From Metaruminococcus_A sp003150405 (lineage in GTDB: Bacteria; Bacillota; Clostridia; Oscillospirales; Ruminococcaceae), in contig CABUBB010000002.1 in the NCBI GenBank assembly GCA_902489745.1, positions 62,001-126,000 of the forward strand: a DNA stretch of 64,000 nucleotides, read 5' to 3'. Shown piece after piece: positions 1 through 7,264 of this stretch. The position numbers were made by a program, and so were the translations under genes. The notes below the pieces were generated by a model. It was given only the letters and a program-made list of their open reading frames with translations, had not been told where the DNA came from and searched no databases. The first letter of the stretch is position 1. Each line of letters starts with the position of its first letter.

Positions 1-155
1 CCATTGACTGCGATTTTAAACGCAACGAAACCGAATTGGAGCTGGATGCGCAGGCGGGTATCCGCATCGTCTTTGTCTTTGGTGCTGTATTCAGTATGCT
101 TTTCCGCTTCGCTGCCAATACTATAAGGAACAATAATACCAATAGGAAGGTGTAA
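1..155 (+). CDS. DUF2953 protein (YtfI-like), C-terminal end only
   Basis: The left edge cuts this gene. The frame beginning at base 3 is open to a TAA at 153-155 and encodes about 50 residues, starting IDCDFKRNETELELDA and ending in a basic tail. The hydrophobic stretch IRIVFVFGAVFSMLFRF looks like the C-terminal membrane-proximal part of DUF2953 proteins. In Bacillus and many Clostridia a DUF2953 gene (ytfI) lies directly before ytfJ, as here, with only 4 bases between them. The two are presumably co-transcribed during sporulation. The family call rests on a short tail plus gene order. Confidence 0.65.
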   Translation, partial: IDCDFKRNETELELDAQAGIRIVFVFGAVFSMLFRFAANTIRNNNTNRKV

Positions 156-159
156 TGTT

Positions 160-573
160 ATGAGCGAACATCCAATTCAGGGCTTAATGTCTACTGCGAT
201 GCAGAAAATCCGAGAGATGATCGATGTTAATACCATCATTGGAGACCCTATCGTCACTCCGGATGGCACCACCATTATCCCGGTTTCCAAAGTCTCGTTT
301 GGTTTTGCGTCCGGTGGTTCGGATCTGCCGACCAAGGTTCAAAAGGAGACCTTTGGCGGCGGCAGCGGCGCCGGTATCTCTATCAGTCCGATTGCTTTCC
401 TCGTCGTTTCCGGCGGCGACGTCAAGCTCGTTCAGCTCTCAGAGGGGGACAGCGGCGCCATCGGCAAGGCGGTAGAGGCGCTGCCGGAGGTCATTGATAA
501 AATCAGCGAGCTCTTCAAAAAAGACAAAAATGCCAAAAAGGGCAAGGCTGCTCAGCCGGACTGCAAAGAGTAA
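160..573 (+). CDS. ytfJ: Sporulation protein YtfJ (GerW family)
   Basis: Encodes 137 residues, the usual family size. The N-terminal part (HPIQGLMSTAMQKIREMIDV) and the central glycine-rich part (GFASGGSD, then GGGSGAGISISPIAFLVV) are hallmarks of the YtfJ/GerW family. These are spore proteins made in the forespore and linked to germination in related bacteria. The C-terminus is a Lys-rich helix. The start ATG follows a GGAAGG ribosome site at 145-150. The gene follows a DUF2953 gene as in Bacillus, and the spore-linked carboxypeptidase dacF comes next, so this is a small sporulation block. No signal peptide or membrane segment is visible. Confidence 0.93.
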   Translation: MSEHPIQGLMSTAMQKIREMIDVNTIIGDPIVTPDGTTIIPVSKVSFGFASGGSDLPTKVQKETFGGGSGAGISISPIAFLVVSGGDVKLVQLSEGDSGAIGKAVEALPEVIDKISELFKKDKNAKKGKAAQPDCKE

Positions 574-673
574 AACCGAATAGGACGTGCCTGTGTCCGC
601 ATATCTTTTTTTGAATGGATACAGGCGGCTTCGCACAAGCCTCCTGAATGCTCAACATTGGAGGCTTGAACAA

Positions 674-1834
674 ATGAAGCGTTTCCTGTCCCTCTGCATC
701 GCCTTTCTTTTAATGCTTCCGGCCTTTTCGCAGCCGGCTGCCGCAGTGGAATACAACGGCCCCTGTTCGGCAAAGGCGGCGGTGCTCATTGAAGCTACAA
801 CCGGCCGCATTCTTTACGCAAAGAATGAGAATACGGAGCTTCCTATGGCGAGCACCACCAAAATTATGTCGGCGATGCTTACGCTGGAGCAGGAAAACCT
901 CGACGAATATTTTACCGTCGACCCGCAGGCCATCAAGGTAGAGGGTTCTTCTATGGGCCTTGTGGAAGGCGACCAGGTCACCCTGCGTATCCTTGCCTAC
1001 GGTATGCTGCTGCCTTCGGGCAATGACGCCGCCAATACGGCGGCTGTCCGCATTGGCGGCACTACCGAGGCATTTGTTGAAATGATGAACCAGCGCGCCG
1101 CCGACTTGGGGTTAAAAAACACTCATTTTGTAACCCCCTCTGGCCTGGATGCCGAAGGCCACCATTCCACCGCGCGGGATATGGCCTTTCTCGCCCGTGC
1201 CGCGCTCAAAAACCCGGATTTTCTCGCCATTTGCTCCAGCAAAAACGCCCAGCTTGAATTTGGCAATCCGCCGTTTAAGCGCTGGCTTAAAAACAGCAAT
1301 AAAATGCTTCAGAATTATGAGGGTGCCATTGGCGTAAAAACCGGCTTTACCGACGAGGCCGGCCGCTGCCTGGTCTCTGCCGCGCAGCGGGACGGCGTCA
1401 CCCTCATCTGCGTTACGTTAAACGATCCAAACGACTGGCAGGATACTGCCGACCTCTTTGATTATGGCTTTTCTCAGGTCACTGTTCAGCAAATTCCCGC
1501 CGATAAGGCAGGAGAGCTTTCGCTCACCGTCACCGGGGGCGAGCAGTCCCGCTGTGCAGTTGTACCCTACGGCGCGGCGACTTCGGTTGTCGAGCCGTCC
1601 GAGCTGGCCACCCGGGTCCACCTTGACCGGTTTTACTATGCACCGGTGAATGCAGGGGATATTGTCGGCCGGGTGGAGTACTTATATGACGGTGAAGTTG
1701 TTGCCTCACAGCAGCTTATGGCGGCTGAAACGGTGGGGCGGGGGACTGCACCAGAACCGGACGGGGGATTTTTGGCCTCTCTCCTTCGCGCAATCGATGC
1801 GCTTATTGAGTTCATCCAGAGCTTTGGAAAATAG
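674..1834 (+). CDS. dacF: D-alanyl-D-alanine carboxypeptidase (DacF-type PBP, S11 family)
   Basis: A 386-residue low-molecular-weight penicillin-binding protein that trims the terminal D-Ala from peptidoglycan stem peptides outside the membrane. The ATG at 674 is chosen because GGAGG (660-664) lies 9 bases upstream and a signal peptide (MKRFLSLCIAFLLMLPAFS) follows; an upstream in-frame start at 587 would bury it. All three catalytic motifs are present: STTK (SxxK), SGN (SxN) and KTG in VKTGFTDEAG. A PBP5-type C-terminal beta domain follows. The last 20 or so residues form an amphipathic helix (SLLRAIDALIEFIQSF) suited to membrane anchoring. Position after ytfJ suggests the sporulation-specific DacF rather than the vegetative DacA. 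Confidence 0.92.
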   Translation: MKRFLSLCIAFLLMLPAFSQPAAAVEYNGPCSAKAAVLIEATTGRILYAKNENTELPMASTTKIMSAMLTLEQENLDEYFTVDPQAIKVEGSSMGLVEGDQVTLRILAYGMLLPSGNDAANTAAVRIGGTTEAFVEMMNQRAADLGLKNTHFVTPSGLDAEGHHSTARDMAFLARAALKNPDFLAICSSKNAQLEFGNPPFKRWLKNSNKMLQNYEGAIGVKTGFTDEAGRCLVSAAQRDGVTLICVTLNDPNDWQDTADLFDYGFSQVTVQQIPADKAGELSLTVTGGEQSRCAVVPYGAATSVVEPSELATRVHLDRFYYAPVNAGDIVGRVEYLYDGEVVASQQLMAAETVGRGTAPEPDGGFLASLLRAIDALIEFIQSFGK

Positions 1835-1855
1835 GACGTCAGAAAGGATTACAAC

Positions 1856-2596
1856 GTGGAAAAAATCAGACTGCAAAAGGTATTGTCAGACATTGGCTAT
1901 TGCTCCCGCCGCAAGGCGGAGGAGCTGATCGCCCGGGGCAAGGTGAAGGTCAACGGCCATCCGGCTGAAATCGGCATGAAGATCGACCCGCGGGCCGACC
2001 TGATTTCAGTTGGCGGCCAGAACCTTGTGGTTCCCCGCAAAAAAAGCTATCGCTATCTTATGATGAATAAACCGCGCGGCTATGTCACTACCGTCAGCGA
2101 CGAACAGGGCCGCCGCTGCGTTATGGATTTGCTGGAGGGCGTGGAGGAGCGCGTCTATCCGGTCGGCCGTCTTGATATGAACAGCGAGGGACTTCTGCTT
2201 TTTACCAACGATGGCAGCTTTGCCAACGATATGATGCACCCCAGCCGCCATGTCACCAAGACCTACCGTGTCACCGTTCGGCCGGATGTCACCGACGAAC
2301 AGACCGTCGCTCTTTCCGAAGGGGTGATGATTGACGGCAAACGCACCGCACCGGCGGTGGTCAAGGTGCTTACAAAAGAGCCTGGACGTGTTGTTATGGA
2401 AATTATCATCCATGAGGGACGTAACCGCCAGGTTCGTAAAATGTGTGAAACAGTCGGCCTTGAGGTCGCCCGGCTCAAACGCACCTCGGTCGGGCCGCTC
2501 CGCTTGGGAATGCTCAAACCCGGCGCCGTGCGGGACTTAACCTCAGAGGAACTTAAGGCTATCCGCAACGCGGTTAAAAAGCCGGAAAGGAAGTAA
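1856..2596 (+). CDS. rluB: rRNA pseudouridine synthase, RsuA/RluB family
   Basis: A 246-residue enzyme that isomerises a specific uridine in rRNA, most likely 23S. The N-terminal S4 RNA-binding domain (LQKVLSDIGYCSRRKAEELI) is followed by the catalytic domain with the family signature GRLDMNSEGLLLFTNDG, which carries the catalytic Asp, and later HEGRNRQVRKMCE. Translation probably starts at GTG 1856, 7 bases after AGAAAGGA. It sits 21 bases after dacF and 6 bases before the next gene, so probably one operon. B. subtilis also has rluB in the same chromosomal neighbourhood as dacB and ytfJ-like sporulation genes. RluB and RluE cannot be separated by eye. Confidence 0.9.
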   Translation: MEKIRLQKVLSDIGYCSRRKAEELIARGKVKVNGHPAEIGMKIDPRADLISVGGQNLVVPRKKSYRYLMMNKPRGYVTTVSDEQGRRCVMDLLEGVEERVYPVGRLDMNSEGLLLFTNDGSFANDMMHPSRHVTKTYRVTVRPDVTDEQTVALSEGVMIDGKRTAPAVVKVLTKEPGRVVMEIIIHEGRNRQVRKMCETVGLEVARLKRTSVGPLRLGMLKPGAVRDLTSEELKAIRNAVKKPERK

Positions 2597-2602
2597 TCTG
2601 TT

Positions 2603-2977
2603 ATGCTGAAACTTATGCCTGTAACCAACCGGGAAGCGTTGGAACGGTATGCGGCCGCGTACAACGTCCCGGTGGATGAGGGCCTTTGCCTGACCATTGC
2701 AGATCAGCGCGGAGAATGTCTTGGCGTCTGTTTTTATCATTTTACCCCAGAGGGTATGCAGATTGAGTATGCCGACGCAAATGGTGACGGTGATTTATTT
2801 GACGGCCTTTTGCGCGCTTCTATGGCCGCGCTTATGGACAAGCCGGAGGATACCGTCACTTTCTCCGATCGGGTTGATCATGAGCTGCTCCGCGCATGGA
2901 GCTTTCTCAAAGAAGGGGAAGTTTGTGTAAAATCTGCAAATGCGTTTTTTGAAACTTGTAAAAAGTGTAAAAACTAG
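2603..2977 (+). CDS. Hypothetical protein, possible degenerate acetyltransferase-like fold
   Basis: Encodes 124 residues and follows the pseudouridine synthase gene by 6 bases, so it is likely the last gene of the operon. No signal peptide or membrane segment is visible. The pattern of an N-terminal helix, a hydrophobic strand (GECLGVCFYHF), a strand plus helix (FDGLLRASMAALMDK) and a late DHELLRAWSFLKEG segment vaguely resembles a truncated GNAT fold. No acetyl-CoA binding Q/RxxGxG/A motif is present. The C-terminus is Cys/Lys rich (FFETCKKCKN). Function unknown. Confidence 0.75.
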   Translation: MLKLMPVTNREALERYAAAYNVPVDEGLCLTIADQRGECLGVCFYHFTPEGMQIEYADANGDGDLFDGLLRASMAALMDKPEDTVTFSDRVDHELLRAWSFLKEGEVCVKSANAFFETCKKCKN

Positions 2978-2987
2978 CAGGAAAGAC

Positions 2988-3016
2988 TTGTTATTTAATT
3001 AACGATAGGTTATAAT
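2988..3016 (+). promoter_or_regulatory. Putative sigma-A promoter for the biotin carrier/carboxyltransferase pair
   Basis: TTGTTA (2988-2993), a 17-base spacer and a perfect TATAAT (3011-3016). It lies in the AT-rich gap after the unknown gene, about 57 bases before the carrier-protein start. Confidence 0.65.
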
Positions 3017-3073
3017 GAAACATAATGTTTCCTTACCAAAATACAAAATAATTTCATTTAAGGAGATTGAAAA

Positions 3074-3445
3074 ATGAGAAAATTTAATGTGGCTGTTAAT
3101 GGCGAAAATTTTGATGTTACGGTTGACGAAATCGGCGGTACCGCCGCTGCTCCGGCTGCAGCACCTGCTGCCGCTCCGGCCCCGGCTGCTGCTCCTGCCG
3201 CTGCACCGGCTCCCGCTGCCGCTCCGGCTGGTGCAACTGAGGTTGTTTCCCCAATGCCCGGTACTATTGTTGCAGTTAAGGTAAACGCTGGCGAAGCGGT
3301 TAAGGCCGGTCAGGTTCTCTGTATTCTTGAAGCAATGAAAATGGAAAATGACATCGTTGCTCCGGAAGACGGCACCGTTGCCGCTGTCTATGTAAAACAG
3401 GGTGATTCGGTTGAGTCCAACAGCAAACTTCTTTCGATTCAGTAA
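3074..3445 (+). CDS. Biotin carboxyl carrier protein (biotin/lipoyl attachment domain)
   Basis: A 123-residue carrier. It has a short N-terminal region (RKFNVAVNGENFDVTVDE), then an Ala/Pro linker (residues 24-52), then a biotinyl domain. The biotinylation motif ILEAMKMEN has the acceptor Lys in MKM; flanking PMPGTIV and APEDGTV strands are typical. This architecture matches the small biotin subunit of oxaloacetate, methylmalonyl-CoA or glutaconyl-CoA decarboxylases and the 1.3S transcarboxylase subunit. The next gene, 17 bases on, encodes the matching carboxyltransferase, so biotin on this protein would ferry CO2 for that subunit. RBS AGGAG lies at 3060-3064. Which decarboxylase it serves cannot be told from this gene. 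Confidence 0.93.
   Translation: MRKFNVAVNGENFDVTVDEIGGTAAAPAAAPAAAPAPAAAPAAAPAPAAAPAGATEVVSPMPGTIVAVKVNAGEAVKAGQVLCILEAMKMENDIVAPEDGTVAAVYVKQGDSVESNSKLLSIQ
3143..3229 (+). repeat. Low-complexity Ala/Pro codon repeat
   Basis: In-frame run of GCN and CCN codons encoding repeated AAAP and AP units. It forms the flexible swinging linker of the biotin carrier protein. Codons vary (GCT, GCC, GCA; CCG, CCT, CCC), so this is selected protein sequence rather than a recent microsatellite expansion. Confidence 0.85.
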
Positions 3446-3462
3446 GGAAAGGGAACAAGTGA

Positions 3463-4857
3463 ATGGCTAAAAAAATAAGAGTGACGGAAACCGTCCTGCG
3501 TGACGCGCACCAGTCCCTGCTTGCAACCAGAATGACTACCGACGAAATGCTGCCCATTCTCTCCAAGATGGACAAGGTTGGTTTTTATTCGGCAGAGGTT
3601 TGGGGCGGCGCTACGTTTGACAGTTGCCTGCGCTTCCTGAATGAGGATCCGTGGGAGAGACTGCGCATTATCCGCAAGGAAATGCCAAATACCAAGCTGC
3701 AAATGCTGTTCCGCGGCCAGAACATGCTCGGCTACCGCCATTATGCGGATGACGTCGTTGAGTATTTCGTACAGAAATCCGTTGCGAATGGTATTGACAT
3801 CATTCGTATTTTTGACGCGCTTAATGATATTCGCAACCTGAAAACCGCGATTTCGGCTGCGAAAAAGGAAAAGGCCCATACTCAGGTTGCCATTTCCTAT
3901 ACCCTCGGCGATGTTTTCACCGACGAGTATTATGTCAATTATGCAAAACAAATTGAGGCGGAAGGGGCAGATTCTATCTGCCTGAAGGATATGGCGGCGC
4001 TCTTGACCCCGTACCGTGCGGCAACGCTGACCAAGGCGATCAAGGAAGCAGTTCATATTCCGCTCCAGATCCATACCCACTATACCTCCGGCCTTGCTTC
4101 AATGTGCTTGCTCAAGGCGGTTGAGAACGGTGCGGATGGCTTTGATACCGCAATGTCTCCGCTTGCGCTCGGCACCTCCCATGCTCCGACCGAGTCGATG
4201 GTCGCTGCGCTTCAGGGGACCGAGTACGACACCGGCCTTGATCTGGTGCTTCTCAATGAGATTCGCACCTATTTCATGGGCCTGCGTGAGAAATATATTA
4301 AGAGCGGCTTGTTGGATCCGAAGATGTTGGCCGTCGATGCCAATGCGTTGATCTACCAGGTTCCGGGCGGCATGTTGTCGAACCTTCTTTCCCAGCTCAA
4401 ACAAGCAGGCAAAGAGGATCAGCTTAACGCTGTTCTTGAAGAGGTTCCGCGCGTCCGTAAGGATTCCGGTATGCCTCCGCTCGTCACCCCAACCTCGCAG
4501 ATTGTCGGCACCCAGGCGGTGTTTAATGTCATCACCGGTGAGCGTTATAAAATGGTCACCAAGGAGTTTAAGGGCCTTGTCCGCGGTGAATACGGCAAAA
4601 CCCCGATTCCGATTGATCCAGAGTTCCGCAAAAAAATCATTGGCGACGCGGAACCCATTGACTGCCGCCCTGCTGATCTGCTGGAGCCGGAGCTGGATAA
4701 GCTCCGCGCCGAGTGTGCAAAGTGGACTGAGCAGGAGGAGGATGTTCTCAGCTACGCTCAGTTCGGTCAGGTAGCCGTCAAATTTTTTGAGGGCCGCCAT
4801 AAAAAACCGTTCAATGAGAACGAGCCGAATACCACCATTCAGGTGAGCTACAAATAA
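3463..4857 (+). CDS. Biotin-dependent carboxyltransferase (oxaloacetate decarboxylase alpha / transcarboxylase 5S type)
   Basis: A 464-residue TIM-barrel carboxyltransferase. It shows the family signatures VLRDAHQSLLATRM (metal-binding Asp), RGQNMLGYRHYADD, SICLKDMAALLTPYRA (Lys likely carbamylated) and HTHYTSGLASM (two metal-binding His). It would move CO2 between a keto acid such as oxaloacetate or pyruvate and biotin on the adjacent carrier. It lacks the C-terminal biotin domain found in about 590-residue OadA proteins, because that domain is the separate upstream gene. No biotin carboxylase or membrane beta subunit lies nearby, so oxaloacetate decarboxylase, methylmalonyl-CoA decarboxylase/transcarboxylase and PycB remain possible. 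A strong terminator follows. Confidence 0.9.
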   Translation: MAKKIRVTETVLRDAHQSLLATRMTTDEMLPILSKMDKVGFYSAEVWGGATFDSCLRFLNEDPWERLRIIRKEMPNTKLQMLFRGQNMLGYRHYADDVVEYFVQKSVANGIDIIRIFDALNDIRNLKTAISAAKKEKAHTQVAISYTLGDVFTDEYYVNYAKQIEAEGADSICLKDMAALLTPYRAATLTKAIKEAVHIPLQIHTHYTSGLASMCLLKAVENGADGFDTAMSPLALGTSHAPTESMVAALQGTEYDTGLDLVLLNEIRTYFMGLREKYIKSGLLDPKMLAVDANALIYQVPGGMLSNLLSQLKQAGKEDQLNAVLEEVPRVRKDSGMPPLVTPTSQIVGTQAVFNVITGERYKMVTKEFKGLVRGEYGKTPIPIDPEFRKKIIGDAEPIDCRPADLLEPELDKLRAECAKWTEQEEDVLSYAQFGQVAVKFFEGRHKKPFNENEPNTTIQVSYK

Positions 4858-4873
4858 GAAGCGATTTTTGTGC

Positions 4874-4900
4874 AAAGCGCCGGTTTGTTCCGGCGCTTTT
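4874..4900 (+). terminator. Rho-independent terminator after the carboxyltransferase
   Basis: Perfect 10-bp stem (4874-4883 with 4890-4899), GC-rich core, 6-base loop TTTGTT, and a short T-rich exit. It begins 16 bases after the stop codon. Confidence 0.88.
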
Positions 4901-5267
4901 GTGCGCTGTTTTGAAAGCAGCCGGGAGCCAAGTTAAGTGTGTGAAGAGCGTCTTAATTGGCCAATGCGGTACAAAAAGCTGGTTGTTTCAGAATAAATTT
5001 TTCCTACTGAATGCCGGAACGGTTTACAGACGCAGATTTTTTCTCTGTGTTTCGGCTTCCTGTTTTAATATTGCGAAATTGTCTAAATAATATGTAAATT
5101 ATGTGAATAAAGCATGAATAAAACACGCGTCTCATACAACCGCGTGCTATAATATTTTTATTGGATCGGGGCGTACGCAAAGAGCTTTGGATGCGGTTTA
5201 TCCATGAGGTTTCTTATGCGGATGCTGCAAGCTGCAATTATTCAAACACTGTTGAATGGAGTAAAAC
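4901..5267 (+). promoter_or_regulatory. Intergenic region with a putative promoter for yicC-remA-gmk and a small dyad
   Basis: No convincing gene is present; the only sizeable + frame (4899-5090) has no ribosome site and no recognisable product. A perfect TATAAT lies at 5148-5153. No good -35 box sits 17 bases upstream, where an inverted repeat CACGCG/CGCGTG (5124-5129 and 5141-5146) overlaps the spacer and could be an operator. Two TGAATA motifs (5104 and 5115) recall forespore -35 boxes but have no matching -10 at the right distance. Transcription from about 5160 would give a leader of roughly 108 bases before yicC. Confidence 0.45.
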
Positions 5268-6146
5268 ATGTTAAAAAGTATGACTGGCTACGGCCGCAGC
5301 CAGCAAATTGTTGGCGGCCGGGATATTTTGGTGGAAATTCGTTCGGTCAACCACCGTTATTTTGAGTTCTCGGCGCGTGTGCCGCGGGTATACGGTTATC
5401 TGGAGGAGAAGATGAAATCCTTTATCCAAAGCCGGGTTTCCCGCGGTAAAATTGATGTAAATGTCACCGTTTTTACGGTGGAAGGGCAAGACGCCGTCGT
5501 GGAACTCAACCGTTCTCTCGCGCAGGGATATTTGGAAGCGCTTCGTTCGGTCTCTGACGACCTTTCTCTGACCGATGACCTTTCTCTGACGGCATTGGCG
5601 CGTTTCCCGGATATTTTTAATGTCCGTAAAGCCGCCGAGGACGAAGAGGTGATCTGGAAGGATGTCCGTCTTGTCGCGGAAGAAGCGCTCGGCAATTTTG
5701 TCGCCATGCGGGAAAAGGAAGGCGAAAAAATGCGGCTGGATATTTCCGGCCGACTGGATGTTATTGAAGAATCCGTTTCCAAAATCGAACAGCTTTCGCC
5801 GGAAACCACCAAGGCTTACCGAGAGCGGCTTACAAACAAGCTGCATGAGGTGCTGGAGAACAGCAATATTGATGAGGCGCGTATCCTCACCGAAGCAGCA
5901 ATTTTTTCCGAGAAAATTGCCGTGGATGAAGAGACGGTGCGGCTGCGCAGCCACCTGAATCAGCTCCGCTCTTTCCTCGATTCCAAAGAGCCCATTGGGC
6001 GCAAGCTGGATTTTTTGGTGCAGGAGGTCAACCGGGAAATCAACACCATTGGTTCCAAAGCACAGGATCTCGCCATCACCCGCATTGTAGTGGACTTGAA
6101 GAGCGAGGTTGAAAAAATAAGAGAACAGATTCAGAATATTGAATAA
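5268..6146 (+). CDS. yicC: YicC/YloC family endoribonuclease
   Basis: A 292-residue protein with the family N-terminus (MLKSMTGYGRS, EIRSVNHRYFEFSARVPR) and the conserved C-terminal DUF1732 region (GRKLDFLVQEVNREINTIGSKA). Family members are endoribonucleases linked to RNA turnover and stationary-phase survival. In Bacillus, yloC precedes remA, gmk and rpoZ exactly as here. The RBS is an ATGGAG element 7 bases before the ATG. The central part contains a recent-looking duplication DDLSLTDDLSLT (5556-5591). The 14-base gap to remA implies co-transcription. Confidence 0.93.
   Translation: MLKSMTGYGRSQQIVGGRDILVEIRSVNHRYFEFSARVPRVYGYLEEKMKSFIQSRVSRGKIDVNVTVFTVEGQDAVVELNRSLAQGYLEALRSVSDDLSLTDDLSLTALARFPDIFNVRKAAEDEEVIWKDVRLVAEEALGNFVAMREKEGEKMRLDISGRLDVIEESVSKIEQLSPETTKAYRERLTNKLHEVLENSNIDEARILTEAAIFSEKIAVDEETVRLRSHLNQLRSFLDSKEPIGRKLDFLVQEVNREINTIGSKAQDLAITRIVVDLKSEVEKIREQIQNIE
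5556..5591 (+). repeat. Two tandem 18-bp units inside yicC
   Basis: Two adjacent 18-base units (GAYGACCTTTCTCTGACS) differing at two positions, coding DDLSLT twice in frame. It adds six residues to the acidic loop in the middle of YicC without breaking the frame. Confidence 0.75.
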
Positions 6147-6159
6147 AGGAGAGAGTCCA

Positions 6160-6426
6160 ATGAAGCTCATCAACATTGGTTTCGGGAACATGGTTTCGGC
6201 CAGTCGGCTCATTGCCATTGTCAGCCCGGAATCCGCTCCCATTAAACGCATTATCCAGGACGCCCGCGACAAGGGTGTCCTGATTGACGCGACCTACGGC
6301 CGGCGTACACGTGCGGTTATTGTCATGGACAGTGACCACGTCATCCTTTCCGCCGTTCAGCCGGAAACGGTTGCGAACCGTTTGTCTTATCAGGATGACG
6401 ATGAGGAGGATGAAGAGGATGAATGA
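6160..6426 (+). CDS. remA: RemA-family regulator (DUF370)
   Basis: An 88-residue protein beginning MKLINIGFGNMVSASRLIAI, the diagnostic start of RemA. In B. subtilis RemA is a DNA-binding activator of matrix and osmoprotection genes. The start at 6160 is chosen over an in-frame ATG 21 bases upstream because the family begins at MKLINIG and AAAGGAGAG lies 6-7 bases ahead. Conserved RRTRAVIVMDSDHVILSAVQPETVA is present. The C-terminus carries an acidic tail (DDDEEDEEDE). It overlaps gmk by 8 bases, so the two are translationally coupled. In Clostridia the target genes are not known. Confidence 0.93.
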   Translation: MKLINIGFGNMVSASRLIAIVSPESAPIKRIIQDARDKGVLIDATYGRRTRAVIVMDSDHVILSAVQPETVANRLSYQDDDEEDEEDE

Positions 6427-7018
6427 CGGCCTGTTGGTTGTTGTTTCCGGCCCTTCCGGCTGTGGCAAAGGCACGGTGCTAGGGCAGCTCCTAAAAAACG
6501 ATCCCAATGTGTTTTATTCAGTTTCAGCAACCACCCGGAGTCCGCGTGAGGGCGAGGTGGACGGCGTTAACTACTACTTTCTCTCCAAACAGGAGTTCGA
6601 ACGTAAAATTGCTGAAAACGGCATGCTGGAATATGCAAACTATGTTGGCAATTATTATGGGACGCCGAAACAGGCGGTTGAGGAACAGTGTGCCGCCGGC
6701 CATGACGTGCTTTTGGAAATTGAGGTACAGGGCGCTATACAGGTGCGCGAAAAATGTCCGGATGCGGTGTTCGTTTTTATTGCGCCGCCAAGTATGAAGG
6801 AGCTGGAACGCAGGTTGGTAGACCGCCGGACCGAGAGTGAAGAAGTAATTTGCAGTCGGCTTAAAGCGGCGGAAACGGAATTGCAGTTTGCTTCCAAGTA
6901 TGATTACATTGTGGTCAACGATACTGTAGAACAGGCAGTATCTGACCTGAGAGCAATTTTACGGGCTGAGAAATGCCGCAGTGAACGTATGAAAAATCGA
7001 TTAAACGAGGTGTTATAG
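6419..7018 (+). CDS. gmk: Guanylate kinase
   Basis: A 199-residue enzyme converting GMP and ATP to GDP and ADP. It starts MNDGLLVVVSGPSGCGKGTV, with the P-loop GPSGCGKGT. The GMP-binding region SVSATTRSPREGEVDGVNYYF and the lid region RLVDRRTESEEVICSRL follow. The start ATG at 6419 lies inside the end of remA, and the Glu/Asp codons of RemA's acidic tail (GAGGAGG and GAAGAGG runs) supply the ribosome site. rpoZ starts one base after its stop. The same gene trio is found in Bacillus. Confidence 0.96.
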   Translation: MNDGLLVVVSGPSGCGKGTVLGQLLKNDPNVFYSVSATTRSPREGEVDGVNYYFLSKQEFERKIAENGMLEYANYVGNYYGTPKQAVEEQCAAGHDVLLEIEVQGAIQVREKCPDAVFVFIAPPSMKELERRLVDRRTESEEVICSRLKAAETELQFASKYDYIVVNDTVEQAVSDLRAILRAEKCRSERMKNRLNEVL

Positions 7019-7019
7019 A

Positions 7020-7235
7020 ATGCATAGACCATCAGCAACTGAAATTTTGAAGAACAATGAGAGCTATTATTCGCTGGTTGTAGGCGTGGCTAAGCGTGCA
7101 CGCCAAATTGCGGAAGCGGCCGAAGAAAAAGGGGAACCACTGGAGGAAAAACCGGTTCAACTTGCAGTGGAGGAACTTTCCAGAGGCGAATATAAAATTG
7201 TAGAAGACGAGGACATCGGTAAAGAAATCGAATAG
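7020..7235 (+). CDS. rpoZ: RNA polymerase omega subunit
   Basis: A 71-residue omega subunit, which helps assemble and stabilise RNA polymerase. The start MHRPSATEILKNNESYYSLV and the helix VGVAKRARQIAEAA match the conserved regions that contact beta-prime. VQLAVEELSRGEYKIVED corresponds to the conserved C-terminal helix. It begins 2 bases past the gmk stop, with GAGGTG upstream within gmk. Size and order match gmk-rpoZ-priA arrangements in Firmicutes. Confidence 0.94.
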   Translation: MHRPSATEILKNNESYYSLVVGVAKRARQIAEAAEEKGEPLEEKPVQLAVEELSRGEYKIVEDEDIGKEIE

Positions 7236-7264
7236 GTTTTATCAGGCAGAAAGGGGGACGGCGG

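Noticed and set aside
3143..3229. Short tandem repeat or CRISPR-like array
   Set aside because: It is an in-frame Ala/Pro codon run inside the biotin carrier gene, with varied codons and no spacers.
5104..5139. Forespore sigma-G promoter (TGAATA ... CATACAA) before yicC
   Set aside because: Spacings of 12 and 23 bases between the candidate boxes do not fit the 16-18 expected.
5271..6272. Minus-strand open frame of about 333 codons opposite yicC
   Set aside because: Mirror of yicC codon usage; no start signal or family resemblance.
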